A stretch of DNA of 64,000 bases from Smallanthus sonchifolius (Eukaryota > Streptophyta > Magnoliopsida > Asterales > Asteraceae): assembly GCA_023525975.1 (NCBI GenBank), contig CM042025.1:1937001-2001000 (forward strand), written 5' to 3'. The notes under the pieces were generated by a model, which had not been told where the DNA came from, did not search any database, and saw only the letters and a program-made list of their open reading frames with translations. Of this stretch, positions 49,101 to 60,302 are shown piece by piece. The position numbers and the translations under genes are program-made. Positions within the stretch are counted from its first letter, which is position 1; every line of letters starts with the position of its first letter.

Positions 49101-52100
49101 TTCCAAATGCAGCAAAAATTTTCCCCAGTTGATCGATGTCACTGTTACCCTATGTTTCCAATAACAGAAAATAAGCTATATAAACTTATTTGAATTGATG
49201 TCACATATGATTAATAAATTCTAATCTTAGATGTTCTGTGAAAGATAGGGGACCCGCATGGGTTTTATTGCAAATGCACAAAATTTAGAGATGATTTCAT
49301 ATATCCTTCAAAATTTCATACCTTTTTAGAACACTAAAACTATCATATTTACGGTTTACCTATTTTATAGTAAACAAAATTGGATTAGCTATTTACAAGG
49401 TTTCACTGAAGAAATGAAGATAACATTATGAACTGAGATGATCTGAAGTCATAACATTGTTTTTCTACTCATATATTCAATGAAACAGACTATTCTAGCT
49501 ATTATAAGTAACTGATTTTATTTTATTTACTACGGAAATAGATTAATATGATATTTTTAGTGTTTTGAAAGGGAAAAATATGATATAATGTAATTTATAC
49601 GAACATATACATGAAATTTTGAACTTTTAGAATGACAGATAAGAAATTAATAATCATCTACAAAACGATGCAAGTTTAAGTGAAGGTATAACACAGACAA
49701 CATGAACTTACCTGCAGAAAAGGGCGGCGCAAAAGGAGCTCAGCAAAAATACAAGCAGCAGCCCAAACATCAACCCCTGGACCATATTGTTTCGCACCAA
49801 ATAATAGCTCAGGTGCTCTATACCATCGAGCAAAAACCTAAATTTTTTTTGTCAACAGACGGTGTTCAAAATTATCACTATCAATAAATGGTGTTCAAAA
49901 TTACTACATTCAGCAAAGGGTGTTCAAAAAGTTTCCCAAGGAAGCGAGCTAATAACTAAGCTGTCTAGCATATCAAGTACGTTGCATAGCAATATCTGAC
50001 AAACAGTATTGAAATTCTGGTAAAGCAAACAGTTTATTTAATGTATGCAGTAGGAATTAAAATGAATTGCTCTAGCTCATATATAAATAACACTAGCTAC
50101 CATATAACTCCAATACCCACAAAACAGTTCCTTCCAAATCAAGGGATGATGTCATTCTTGAAGAACAGTTTAGCAATCCAAATATAATAATATGTTTCAC
50201 CTCAGGTAACATAAATATCAAACTGATTTACCAGATGTCAAGCTTGCAATCAGAAATTATGTCAAAAAGAATGCTTATGACATCCAGTAATTAGAAGTAG
50301 AATGAAAAAATTACCTGGTGAGTAAACCTTCTGTCAGGACTACCAAATATGCGTGCCAGACCAAAATCTGCAAGTTTTAGTTGTCCACGAGGTCCTATCA
50401 AGAGATTATTTGGTTTCATATCCCTGCCAAGAAAATTTTCAGCAATTAACAAAACACATAAATACTGTACACAGCAGAAAGAAGCAAATTTCTTGTGTAA
50501 AATCGCGCTTCACACTTTATATTAAAGCACAATCATTTGGGACAATCAGAGGAAAAATTCCCAAATATTGCCAAGTACAATAGTATTTGGTTTAAGGTGC
50601 AGTTTCATACATATATCCTTCTGAAAGTTCAACATTTTGTATATATCAATCTAAATTTATAATATCATATATACACTTTCAAAATACTAAAAATTATCAT
50701 AAATATCTGTTAGTAAATAAAATAAAATCAATTATACACTTTATTTAAATGAATAAACAAATAGAACACTATTCCCCAAGATGATTCATAGTAAGAACAT
50801 TGAATTCCTATTTTTATACAGACTGTTATAAGTAACTGATTTTATATTATAAACTAAAAATCTAAAATGAGTAAATATGATATTTTTAGTGTTTCTAAAG
50901 GGTAAATATGATATTATGAAATATAGAAAGATATATATGAAACTATGTTAAAATCCCGTGTATTACACGGGTTAAATAAATATAATATTATATATTAAGT
51001 AATAAAAATTTATTTTTTAAAAACTCGTGTTTTACACGGGTTGAATAAACCCGTGGAATACAATATAATCTGTTAACACATACACTCGTCAAAATATGTC
51101 AAGATATTTATTAATATAAAGATTAGTATTTTCTTTAAAAATATATTATTATTAAAAGATAGGGGCGTATTTAATAAGAGAGAGAGGCGGGAAAAAAATG
51201 ATGAGATTGAATATGGAGGCGACACGTGGCATGAAAAACTTTTATTTATTATATAGTATAGATATAGATTAATCCTTGTTTTAAAAATGAAATCATGAAA
51301 TCCAGTACAACGCTTACAAATGTTAATGTTTTGCAAGTGTATTTTTCAGGTTTTTCCGACTGTGATGGTTGTTTTGGTTACAAACTTAAATTTACACCCA
51401 CAAAAATGGTAAAGTCTTGGCACCATATTACCTATGCAAAACCCATTTCTTATGACAAAAAGCAAGTCCTTTCAATGTCATTTGAAGGTATGACTTTATA
51501 TCAGTGGGTGAAAGCACGATGTTTCTATCCCGAATAACAGCTTCAAGATCAGTCTCCATAAACTCAAAAACAAGATGCAGATTCCCTTTATGAGGAAAAG
51601 CATCAATCAGCTCTATTATATTTGGATCTTTAAGCTCTTTCAGTAACTTTATTTCCCTAAGGGCAGTAAAATTCACCCCTTCCTTCTGCTTCCCAAGTCG
51701 AATTTTCTTTATTGCAACAATTTGTCCTGTCTGTCCCAGAAGCCAATAGTTAATACAAAACTGCTTAAGTATTATTACACCAACCTCTATTATACCGCAC
51801 TCCAACAAAATTTTAGCCTCAAAAATATGTTTTTGTTAAACAATCTGAATTTCAAAAACACCCTTGTATAAGTAAAATGATAGGAGGAAACCAAAAATAG
51901 CATCAATATGACAATATTTATACATGTAGCATGGATCTCCAAACATCACCCCGGTATAAACAAATATTAAAAAAGTGTATAAAACGCATCATCAATTATC
52001 ATTGAAGTTACTTTACTCTTTTATATTTCATACATATTAGACATAATGCGTTCACATTCAAATGATAAGTGAATGCGTATTCAACGACTTATTTGTGTTT

Positions 52101-52581
52101 TTAAAAGAAAAAAAAATTGTGTTTGGGTTAAGAAAAGTGCTTATGTTTATCTGCTTATTTTACGGTGAAATAAACTCTCTCCTATCGCAGTTTAAGATTG
52201 CTTACTCAACACAGATTATTCACGGCGGATTCAAATTACAAGTTTACCCTTATGGTAAAATAAGCTCATTAACTTAATGTGCCTATAAGCATAATCTGTT
52301 TAAATAAGAAACCCCAAACATCTAAGAATAAAAAAACCATGGGACACAGTAGTCCCTGCTGCTGGAACAGAACAGAAACCCTAATTTGAATAATTGCATT
52401 ATACAGCCAACATAACATCCACAAACAATTCATACAGATAACACCAGTATACGATGCAGTATAAGAATACCTTAGTATCAATGGCTTTATACACAACTCC
52501 ATAGGTACCTTCTCCGAGAACTTCACGTTTCAGGTATCGATCAGCTACTTTTTTCGCTAACAATTGATCCAAATCCGCCAT
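46157..52581 (-). CDS. CDKD: Cyclin-dependent kinase D (CDK-activating kinase), 7 exons
   Basis: Phosphorylates the T-loop of cell-cycle CDKs and the RNA polymerase II C-terminal domain, with cyclin H. Exons in gene order: 52581-52471, 51730-51432, 50423-50315, 49837-49712, 49149-48914, 48840-48571, 46223-46157; joined they give 405 aa, slightly longer than Arabidopsis CDKD;1/3. Seen: Gly-rich loop GEGTYGVVY at residues 23-31, catalytic Lys 45, cyclin-binding NFTALRE at 57-63, HRD at 136-138, DFG at 156-158, and a T-loop with Ser165 and Thr171 (GSPDRRFTHQ) as possible activating sites. The C-terminal tail is Pro-rich (LLPRPPPKRE) and ends LDLEFQIPEEED. All splice sites are GT-AG. The last intron (46224-48570) is long and holds a SINE. 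Which CDKD paralogue it is cannot be settled. Confidence 0.94.
46507..46735 (-). mobile_element. tRNA-derived SINE in the last CDKD intron
   Basis: A 229-bp element flanked by a perfect 14-bp duplication TGAATGTCAAATTT (46493-46506 and 46736-46749). On the minus strand it starts with an A-box-like TGGCAATGGGCGCAGTGG and a B-box-like GGTCTCAAATTCC and ends in a run of A (a T run at 46510-46518 on the + strand). It is in the sense direction of CDKD. Its sequence differs from the SINEs at 10248 and 57067. Confidence 0.88.
49272..49625. mobile_element. MITE-like element in CDKD intron 5 (between exons 4 and 5)
   Basis: Pairs with 50601-50950: both have 'tttcatata(ta)tccttc' near one end, 'gatatttttagtgtttt' followed by 'aaagggtaaatatgatat' inside, and the matching 'atatgaaa' on the other side. 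An AT-rich foldback without coding; ends approximate. Confidence 0.45.
50601..50950. mobile_element. Second copy of the same MITE-like element, in CDKD intron 2
   Basis: Left end 'agtttcatacatatatcc' is nearly the complement of the right end 'agatatatatgaaact', so it can fold back. Shares its interior with 49272-49625. The inverted Helitron starts just after it. Confidence 0.5.
50957..51262 (-). mobile_element. Helitron copy in CDKD intron 2
   Basis: On the minus strand the 5' end TCTATACTATATAATAAAT lies at 51262 after an A. Two stem-loops near the other end (CCCGTGTATTACACGGG at about 50957-50973 and a variant at about 51022-51040) suggest two nested or tandem tails. The CTAG terminus is altered to ATAG. 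Confidence 0.6.
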
Positions 52582-53468
52582 CTCTTTTCCTCAATTCTAA
52601 TTCCGTTAGGCCGATGAACAGTATCAATAAATTAATAATCACTAATATGCCGGTTTCTTCATAATTACACCCAAAACCCTTGCGCTAGATGAAAAGAGGG
52701 CTTAATGGCTTATATACCTTTCCAGGTTTCAAAATTACAACCCTAGAAACTAAATTGAGGAGAAAATACAGAGAGATGTGTGCACAGACCTCTTCAAGCG
52801 GAAGTTGTGAAGGAATCCATAGCCGATTCACCTGCGGGGGATGAAATCTTGATGGAATTGCACAATATTTGGTTGTAATCGGATTGTATGGAATCGTGAC
52901 GCGAATTTGTTTGTCTGAAAATGGAGGACGGATGTGGAGCAGCGGTGGATAGCTAAGAAGGCAGTGCTCCTAGAGAGAGAGTGAGAAGAGGACAAGGGGA
53001 TGAGGTACTCGTTTTATGATTAAGGGTGCGTTTGGACATGGGTTTTGAAAGGGAATGTGATTGGTAACATGGACAATCCTTTATGTAGTTGTTCACGACG
53101 GACGCGCTTGTTGCAGGGTGGCATTTGTGACGCGTCCGTGGGTTGATGTTTGTGGGGATGGACAGGATAAGTGGCATTCGAGTGGTTTCTATGTGAGTTA
53201 AGTACACGGATAGTCACTATGGTACGTTCAAATTTTGAATTTGAGTCATAAGTTTAAGAAACTACATTTTAGTTCCAAATTATGCTTAAATATAATATGG
53301 TTGATCCTTGAGTTAAATGAATGTCAGGTTTTCTATCAAAATTTTAATTTAATAAATTGTCAAAATACTTTTATATTAAAAAAAAAACCTAAAATTATTG
53401 GCAACCACCTCTGGCAACTACATTCGGTGACCGCTACCGTCAGAAAAGAAAGAGACGGCGGTTGGGAC
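52582..53468. other. Upstream region of CDKD
   Basis: Holds the probable 5' leader and promoter of CDKD (minus strand), including a purine-rich stretch 'gagagagagtgagaagagg' at 52972-52990. No clear TATA box. The open frames at 52953-53217 are not recognised and overlap this promoter; I do not call a gene. Confidence 0.4.
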
Positions 53469-54015
53469 TAGGGATGGCAATGAAACCCGAACCCGATGGG
53501 AAAACCCGAAACCCGAAACATTTGAGACGGGTATGAGGTTGGGTAATCGGGTATGGGACCGGGTTTGGGATTACTTTTGAAATTTTTCGCGGGTTTGGGA
53601 CGGGTATGGGATATGGTGATATACCCGTTTACCGGCCCCGATTACCCGATAATGTATACCCGTTTACCCGATTATATACCCGGCATAGTTTTCTTTCTTT
53701 TTTATTTATTCTAACTATATATAGTATTTATTTTAAGTATATATACCGTATTTATTTTAAATGTATATACCCACCATGATTTTGTTTATTTCTTTTTTTA
53801 TTTTAGTTACATTTTTTATGTATACCCGACGGGTTTAGGTCGAGTATACCCAACGAGAATTTTTTAGAAACTAACTGGTTTACCTGATACCCGACGGGTA
53901 ATAACCCGATAGAAACCCGACGGGTTTTGGGTCGGGTATGGGACAAGATTTTATAACCGGGTATGGGGTTGAGATTACCTAAACCCGTCCCAAACCCGAC
54001 CCATTGCCATCCCTA
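53469..54015. mobile_element. hAT-type MITE (547 bp) with 'AGGGATGGCAA' ends
   Basis: Begins TAGGGATGGCAATGAAACCC and ends with the near complement GACCCATTGCCATCCCTA. An 8-bp duplication with one mismatch flanks it, GTTGGGAC (53461-53468) and GCTGGGAC (54016-54023). The interior is built of 'cccgaacccg/ccgggtatggg' repeats on both sides of an AT-rich centre. Confidence 0.8.
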
Positions 54016-54023
54016 GCTGGGAC

Positions 54024-55628
54024 AAAAGTTTTGGTGATTAAATTTAACAGATCAAACTCATTCCTTTCCTCCAGTCGCAAAATACTTGTGGGACAAATAT
54101 TCAGGCCACTTTGAGACTCGCTGACAAAACTCATTCCTCAAATTGATACATAACAGATCAAATTTACATTTTTTCGGCTCCTCAAAAGCACCCTCTAATA
54201 CTTGTCGACAACCCCAAATCGACCCCATGAAAACGAGTGCATCCAACCACCACGGGTATTCGATTTTAGTGTCGTCGTTAGCCAAATTGAGGGGGATAAA
54301 GGGTTTCAGACGACGGTGTGGCTGGAAGTTACAGCCCCTGTTTACCGCCATATCAAGAAATTTCAAACTAATTTAAGAATAAATGAGAGAACCACCATTA
54401 ATGGCCCTGTTCAGACGCGTCGATGATAGTATGCTTCAACGGTGGACCATTTTTCCTGCCATCTCCGTTCATTCGAGATTTTAGGACGATCACCGAAAGA
54501 CCCCGAATGAAATGATATGTTCGCTTCATTGTCAGTTCTTGATTCATCACGGTCTAAAATTCACGGATTTGCTTCAAGATTTGTCCTAAGATATGATGAT
54601 TAACAATTGATGGTTGATGTGTGACAGTTCTTTTCCACTTTTATTTCAGTTCACAACGATTGGGGTTTCCGGCTTGTGTCTTTGATTTCAGGGCGAAGAA
54701 CAAAGGTGCGGTGTGGGTCCCATTTGATTTGTTTATTAATCATATTAATTTATTCTTATTTTTAAATAATAATGATACAAGAGATTTTGATCATTTCATA
54801 ACCACTTAACTACAAAACTCAACGTCCATCCAAGTTGGGATGTTACGTTTATATATAATTTAATGTAGTTTCTCAGACTTAAGGATCAAATCCAAAATTT
54901 GGACATACCTCGTGGACCATCAATGTACTTAACTCTTTCTTTTTAATCCAATTTTTCTCTTTCAAATAAGGTTTACAGATATCGGGGTGGGGGTATGGAC
55001 TATAGTTTTTTTTTCTTCTATTTTGTCTAACCATTTGGAATTCATATGTAGATGTCTGAACTCGAATGAGCGAGTGTATTTTTAATTGATTTGCTTTTTG
55101 AACCAACATAAATAAATCAATTTGAATTTCACATGTGTGTTCGTGTAGTAGATGGAGCGAAATTGACTTGCGTTTTGAAAAATGAAACCAGTTACGAGTT
55201 ACACATAGGCGCATGTAATTATGATTAATCATCTTTCGTGGAGATTGATTACTTGTAGTTCATGATGTTATGATGCACTGATTAAATATAAAAAAGACAT
55301 TGTAGGAGTTTGATGTGTCAATTTACGGTGTCCATCGAGTTGGGTTTGTGTGAAGTAGGTTGTGAAGTGACAATGTAATAAGCTCGGCAGTCGACATCGT
55401 ATTGTATTCTTAAATAATGAAAAATAAGTATATATATATATATATATATATTTAATAACGATAACAATAAAAAAACAAATAAAGAAAGACATAATTCTCA
55501 TATTTATAGTTTCATGTGAAAAATTGCCAAATCACAAAAGAATGACAAACGAACACCAACTAACACTCAAATCACATATCACTGCTTCAACCGTTTATCA
55601 AGAGACCAGATGACTATATTAACTCATG
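54024..55628. other. Spacer without a supported gene
   Basis: A 102-codon minus-strand frame at 54058-54366 (with CDALVFMG-like WWLDALVFMGSIWGCRQV) is not recognised; it lacks a visible partner exon and may be chance. A (TA)n run lies at 55427-55450. Nothing else stands out. Confidence 0.35.
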
Positions 55629-56235
55629 TAGGGTTGTAACGAACCGAACGAACACGTACGAGACTTGTTCGTGTTCGTTCGTTTAACTTTAACCGAACAA
55701 ATGAATGAACACAGACACATAAATGAACGGATTTTCTTATTCGTGTTCATTCATTAGGAAAATGAACGTGTTCATGTTCGTTTATGCTCCTCCATTAATA
55801 TTCTAAATGCACGGTTCACGGACATAAACGAACGAACGTAAACGAACACCAATTAAAAGTAACTTGAATATCTAAATTAAAGTTTAAAATATTATCATCC
55901 TTATATCCAACATTTTAAAAGTAAACAAAATAAGATATCAATTTGATTTTAAACTAGGCTTAAGGGTTTAAAATATAAAAATCAAACTGATTTTAAATTA
56001 ACAATAGTAATAAATAAATATTTAAACGAACGTAAACATACAAACATAAGTGGACACATATAAACGAATGTAAATTAATGAACGACCGTTCACTAACGGG
56101 ACATGTGTTAATGTTCGTACGTTTAGTTAAATAAACAAAAAATTATGTTCATATTTGTTTTTTATTAAATAAACGAACTTTCGCTCGAACGGTTCACGAA
56201 CGATTCAGTAAACGTTTGATTTGTTTACAAGCCTA
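55629..56235. mobile_element. hAT MITE (607 bp), same family as in SECA1 intron 1
   Basis: Begins TAGGGTTGTAACGAACCG and ends CGTTTGATTTGTTTACAAGCCTA on the + strand in complementary fashion. The 8-bp flanks AACTCATG and AACTCATT differ at one base. The body carries 'cgttcgtttaac/gaacgaacgtaaacg' repeats. Confidence 0.82.
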
Positions 56236-56299
56236 AACTCATTAACATATTATCAGTAACTATTATTAACCATTACGTGTATGAATAGCCTAGCAGCAT

Positions 56300-56915
56300 G
56301 CTGAATATATATATATTTTTCCATTTTCACCCTTATACTATACATAATTTACGCTTTTAACCCCACCAACACTGTTTTTTGTCAACGTTTCGATATTAAT
56401 TTTTTTTAAACGGAGTTGTATTTAAAATCAAGTATTTTGTTAGTATCGTATCCCATAACGAGTGTCGTTGCTGTTATGAAACTGTGACGACCCAAACCTA
56501 TTATGAGCGAACATCATTGTCGGTATTGGTATTATCGGAACCGGTGTCAGTATTCGCTTTTATGGTTTTCCATGGCTCGAACCGATAACGACCAAACTCA
56601 TGTCGCGTGGCGTTGGCGAAAAACGATCAGACTTTCGCGACGAAGAGCGAATGTTCGTTTATACATGCTTTTTCGGCTCTATTTTTGTTTTACGAGAACC
56701 AACTTCTTAGGAACAATTCCTAAGCCCGATTGGGTCGTAGTCCATGTGTCATGCTATTATTGGTTAAGTTTTTTTTTTGAAATAAGGCAATTTTTTTGTT
56801 GTTATATACAACTTTGTCCGTATTGTATTCCAAATGAGTTGGTGGTTCGGTTGGTTAAGGCGTGCTCCTTGAAGCGCTGACCTTCCTTCCCTTTTGGTTC
56901 AAGTCCCTAGGTGCC
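56300..56915 (+). repeat. Copy of the 12.5-kb repeat unit followed by a tRNA-like block
   Basis: From about 56330 to 56510 the sequence follows the unit at 12480-13075 ('tgtcaacgtttcgatatt', 'gacgacccaaacctattatg'). At about 56833-56912 comes a tRNA-like block: an A-box-like ggttcggttggttaaggcg and a B-box-like ggttcaagtcc about 50 bases apart, then a T run. It may be transcribable by Pol III but does not form a full tRNA. Confidence 0.45.
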
Positions 56916-57066
56916 TTTTTTTCTTGTGTCATTTTTTCCACTTTACTTAATATTTTTAACCAAGATCGTAGTATGTTTAGTTTATTTTTACCTTTTTATC
57001 TTTTTTGAGAACGCATTTTGAAATTTTATATCTTAGGTTTCTTAAACACACATTTAAGTATTTGGT

Positions 57067-57283
57067 TTTTTTTGAACGGCAACGCTTAGATATTTTAGGA
57101 TAATTGAGTTTCCCCGGGGCAACACCTAGAACATCCAGGGCAGCCCATCACAGGAAGAACCCCCCAACTGAGTAAACCCCTGACCTAGCCACATACTCCC
57201 TTTTTTTGCTGTGGCCAGGATTCGAACTCAAGACTTTCACTATGGGAAGTCTTGGGGCTACCATTGCACCAGATGGCCAACGG
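57067..57283 (-). mobile_element. tRNA-derived SINE
   Basis: A 217-bp element with a perfect 12-bp duplication TAAGTATTTGGT (57055-57066 and 57284-57295). On the minus strand: A box TGGCCATCTGGTGCAATGG, B box GAGTTCGAATCC, and a short 3' A run (T run on + at 57067-57072). A Helitron-type tail (CACTAG-T at 57335-57340) follows shortly, so it may sit within an older Helitron. Confidence 0.9.
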
Positions 57284-57344
57284 TAAGTATTTGGTATAAT
57301 GGACTTCCCACCATAACGCATAGCATGACATCCCACTAGTTATC

Positions 57345-57850
57345 AATTACTCCAAAAGAGGGGTTCAATTACCTTCTCTCCCATGTCCAAGATGTGGGTT
57401 GGAGCAGGAGTCTACTGACCACCTTCTGGTGTCCTGTTCAGCTGCTAAAGACATATAGAGGCTAATCAGCTCGTGGATTAAAGTCCCGTCTATCGTGGGG
57501 TGCTCATCGGTCTTAGAAGTTCTCTAATCGGCTTATGATCTTCAGCGCTCGAAGGTGGAGAAAAGGCTTTGATTACCGTGATTATGACCTCGTTTTGGAA
57601 GCTTTGGGAATGCAGAAATGACCAGGTGTTTAACGGTCGGGTTATTTCTAGCACTAAACTGGTGGAAGACATTCAGGAAAGTTCTTTTTTTGTATGAAAT
57701 TTAGGGCGGGTATGGCTTCCTTATCCTATGATTCTTGGTTAATTTTTGTTATAATTTGATTTCTGCTGTACTTTGGATTTGCTCTAGCTCCTTGCTTGGA
57801 GTGACCTTTGTTTTCTAATGAATGTTACCTTGGCTGTTAAAAAAAATTTA
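57345..57850 (+). pseudogene. 3' end of a LINE retrotransposon (zinc-binding region after the reverse transcriptase)
   Basis: In shifting frames one reads CPRCGLEQESTDHLLVSCSAAKD, then ITVIMTSFWKLWECRNDQVF and NGRVISSTKLVEDIQ. This is the zf-RVT type C-terminus of plant LINE ORF2 proteins, where the C..C...H...C spacing and the 'W.LW..RN..VF' block are conserved. Stops and frameshifts break it. It ends near 57850 in an A-rich run, 140 bp upstream of the desulfhydrase start codon. Truncated at its 5' side, as LINE copies usually are. Confidence 0.75.
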
Positions 57851-57992
57851 TTAATTACTATAATAAATAATTATTATTTTTAATAATGAAAGGAAAAGGC
57901 ATCACAATCCGGTTTATGTGGCTGGGCTAATGGGGCACAATTGAACAAAGCGGAATCCTGCAATCAAACCCTAGCAACAACATACAGCGAAA

Positions 57993-59366
57993 ATGGGTGA
58001 AATTAGAAGCCATGGAGATAACCCTGAGGACGATAACAACCATAACCACCTTCAGAAGAAACCTAAGTTCTCATCCTTCATCACCCAATCTCAAATACAA
58101 CAAGAGTTCGCCCACCACCAGCCCGGCGTCGCCCGTATAAACAACGGCAGCTTCGGCAGCTGTCCAGGCTCCATCATCGCGGCGCAGAAACGGTGGCAGC
58201 TCAAGTTTCTCCAACAACCCGACGATTTCTTCTTCAATCAACTTCCTGCTCAAATTATTCGTTCCCGAACCCTAATTAAAAACCTCATCAACGCCGACGA
58301 CATCTCCGAAGTATCAATCGTTGACAACGCCACTACCGCTGCCGCCATTGTCCTCCAGCACGTCGGATGGGCGTTCGCCGAAGGCCGTTTCAACAAAGGC
58401 GACGCCGTCGTCATGCTTCATTGCGCCTTTCAAGCCGTGAAGAAATCGATAGAGGCTTACGTCACTCGTGCCGGCGGCTCCGTCATCGTGGTACACCTTC
58501 CTTTCCCTATTAATTCGAACGAAGAAATCTTATCTGAGTTTAGGTTAGGGTTAGCAAAGGGCAAATCGAACGGTAGGAAAGTTAGGTTAGCTATAATCGA
58601 TCACATAACCTCCATGCCGTCTGTTATAATTCCAGTTCGTGAATTAGTAACAATTTGTAGGGAAGAAGGTGTGAATCAGGTGTTTGTTGATGCTGCTCAC
58701 GCGGTCGGTAGTATTCCCGTCGACGTGCAGGCTATCGGGGCCGATTTCTACGTCAGTAATCTGCATAAATGGTTCTTTTGTCCACCATCCGTAGCACTTC
58801 TTTACTGCCGGAAATCATCTTTGTCATCGGATTTACACCACCCTGTCGTATCACACGAATACGGAAATGGATTAGCCATAGAGAGTGCGTGGATCGGGAC
58901 TCGCGATTACAGTTCTCAGATGCTTGTTCCCGAAGTTATCGACTTCGTCAACAGATTTGATGGTGGGATTCATGGAATCATAAAAAGGAATCACGATGCT
59001 GTAATCGAAATGGGGAAGATGCTTGCGAAATCATGGGGGACGAATTTGGGTTCGCCTCCTGAAATGTGCCCTAGCATGGCTATGGTTGGGTTGCCTTCGT
59101 GTTTAGGGGTTTTGAGTGACGATGATGCTTTGAATTTGAGAAATCATCTGCGTGACCAGTTTAGGGTCGAAGTTCCTATACATTATCAGCCGTTGAAAGA
59201 CGCAGAGGTTGGACCGAGGGATGAAGGTTGTGGTTTTATAACAGGGTATGCTAGGATTTCTCATCAGGTTTACAACACCATTGATGATTATCTCAAATTC
59301 AGGGATGCTGTGAACCAGATGATGCAGGATGGTTTTAATTGCAAGATGCTGGTTTCCAGAGAATAA
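57993..59366 (+). CDS. PLP-dependent aminotransferase class V protein, likely L-cysteine desulfhydrase
   Basis: Single exon, 457 aa. It closely resembles Arabidopsis At3g62130 (LCD), reported to release H2S from L-cysteine; the assignment is by recall of family sequence. Seen: PLP-binding Asp233 in FVDAAHAVGS and the Schiff-base Lys259 in SNLHKWFFCPPS; the substrate-loop block ARINNGSFGSCPGS at 47-60; TTAAAIVLQ at 114-122; ESAWIGTRDYSSQ toward the C-terminal half. The N-terminus (about residues 1-25) is polar and His/Asn/Lys-rich, with KKPKF as a possible nuclear-type basic cluster rather than a plastid transit peptide. The start is the first ATG in a frame open to the stop at 59364. Coding GC is higher than the flanks. 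The frames on the other strand across it are shadows. Confidence 0.93.
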   Translation: MGEIRSHGDNPEDDNNHNHLQKKPKFSSFITQSQIQQEFAHHQPGVARINNGSFGSCPGSIIAAQKRWQLKFLQQPDDFFFNQLPAQIIRSRTLIKNLINADDISEVSIVDNATTAAAIVLQHVGWAFAEGRFNKGDAVVMLHCAFQAVKKSIEAYVTRAGGSVIVVHLPFPINSNEEILSEFRLGLAKGKSNGRKVRLAIIDHITSMPSVIIPVRELVTICREEGVNQVFVDAAHAVGSIPVDVQAIGADFYVSNLHKWFFCPPSVALLYCRKSSLSSDLHHPVVSHEYGNGLAIESAWIGTRDYSSQMLVPEVIDFVNRFDGGIHGIIKRNHDAVIEMGKMLAKSWGTNLGSPPEMCPSMAMVGLPSCLGVLSDDDALNLRNHLRDQFRVEVPIHYQPLKDAEVGPRDEGCGFITGYARISHQVYNTIDDYLKFRDAVNQMMQDGFNCKMLVSRE

Positions 59367-60302
59367 TAATATAATCAGTATGTTACCATCCTCCCTTCTT
59401 TTTCCTGTTATTTCTTTTCAGAAGAAAGAACAAAAGGCATAAAATTTGTGATATGTTGTGTAGAATTTGTGCTTTGCACTGAGTTGTTTGTATGAGGATG
59501 CTAATGTTTTGTACAACAACGATGTTCTTTACATAATGTTAATCTCAAAGGCCTGGTCTTTTTAGCTAATATTTCTTGGTACTCCCTTATTGATATGGAA
59601 ATCAGGCTATGTAGTATACATTGGATTAGGGGATGTTTGACATTGCGTTTGGAAGTGATTATGGATATTGAATAATTTAGATTAACGGGTTGGCGGGTTT
59701 GAGGAGATAGTTTTGGGTGGCTTTTACTGTTTGAAGTTGTGATAAATAGATAACCAGTTGTTCGTTCGAGTGTCTTATTCAAGGATTTAATGGAAATGAC
59801 CCTAAATAATATTTGAACTGGTTATCCGATATTGATTATGTGACCCTTAAGCAATCAAATAACCCGAATCACTATACCTAAATGTTAGAAGGTGAGGTGT
59901 TCGTGTGAGTTTTTTGGGGTTTGAATTGAGAGACCATTTTGGTACTACATATTTATAATTGTTCGAAAAACTTTGCTGTACGTGTCAGTTTTTTGATTAT
60001 TTGGTTTGTTTAAGTTGGAACACAAATACCATTCTTTGGTGGATTAGGAATTGTTCGAAAAACTTTGCTCTACGTGTACATGCTTAGTACCAAACATATA
60101 TAGTTCCTACATATGCACTTTTCAATCTCCAGAAACTTATGTCAACATGACAGGAATATATTTCCTGATACTGCAGCCTACTGGATTGCTTGAATCTGCG
60201 TATTTAGAGACTGATAAGCAGTTTAAGATAATCTGATTTATTCTCATTTCAGTTTTTGAAGTTTTAAGTGTTAAAAGAAAAAAAAAGGGAACAAGATTTA
60301 AT
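59367..60302. other. Spacer between convergent desulfhydrase and ABCB genes, with a MITE-like copy
   Basis: Holds the 3' ends of both genes. From about 59625 to 59890 the sequence ('tttgacattgcgtttgg', 'tttgaagttgtgataaatag', 'ataaccagttgttcg') follows the MITE-like element of PAT intron 7. A segment 'aattgttcgaaaaactttgct' is duplicated at about 59957 and 60050. No gene. Confidence 0.5.

Noticed and set aside
54058..54366. 102-codon minus-strand frame as a small gene
   Set aside because: No recognisable family, no neighbouring exon, and alternative frames of similar length on the other strand.
56833..56912. A functional tRNA gene
   Set aside because: A- and B-box-like motifs are present, but no acceptor-stem pairing or anticodon arm can be drawn; the same holds for 12195-12280, 20029-20112 and 63203-63290.
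58071..58496. Minus-strand frames over the desulfhydrase gene
   Set aside because: Shadows of a 457-codon frame with intact PLP-enzyme motifs.
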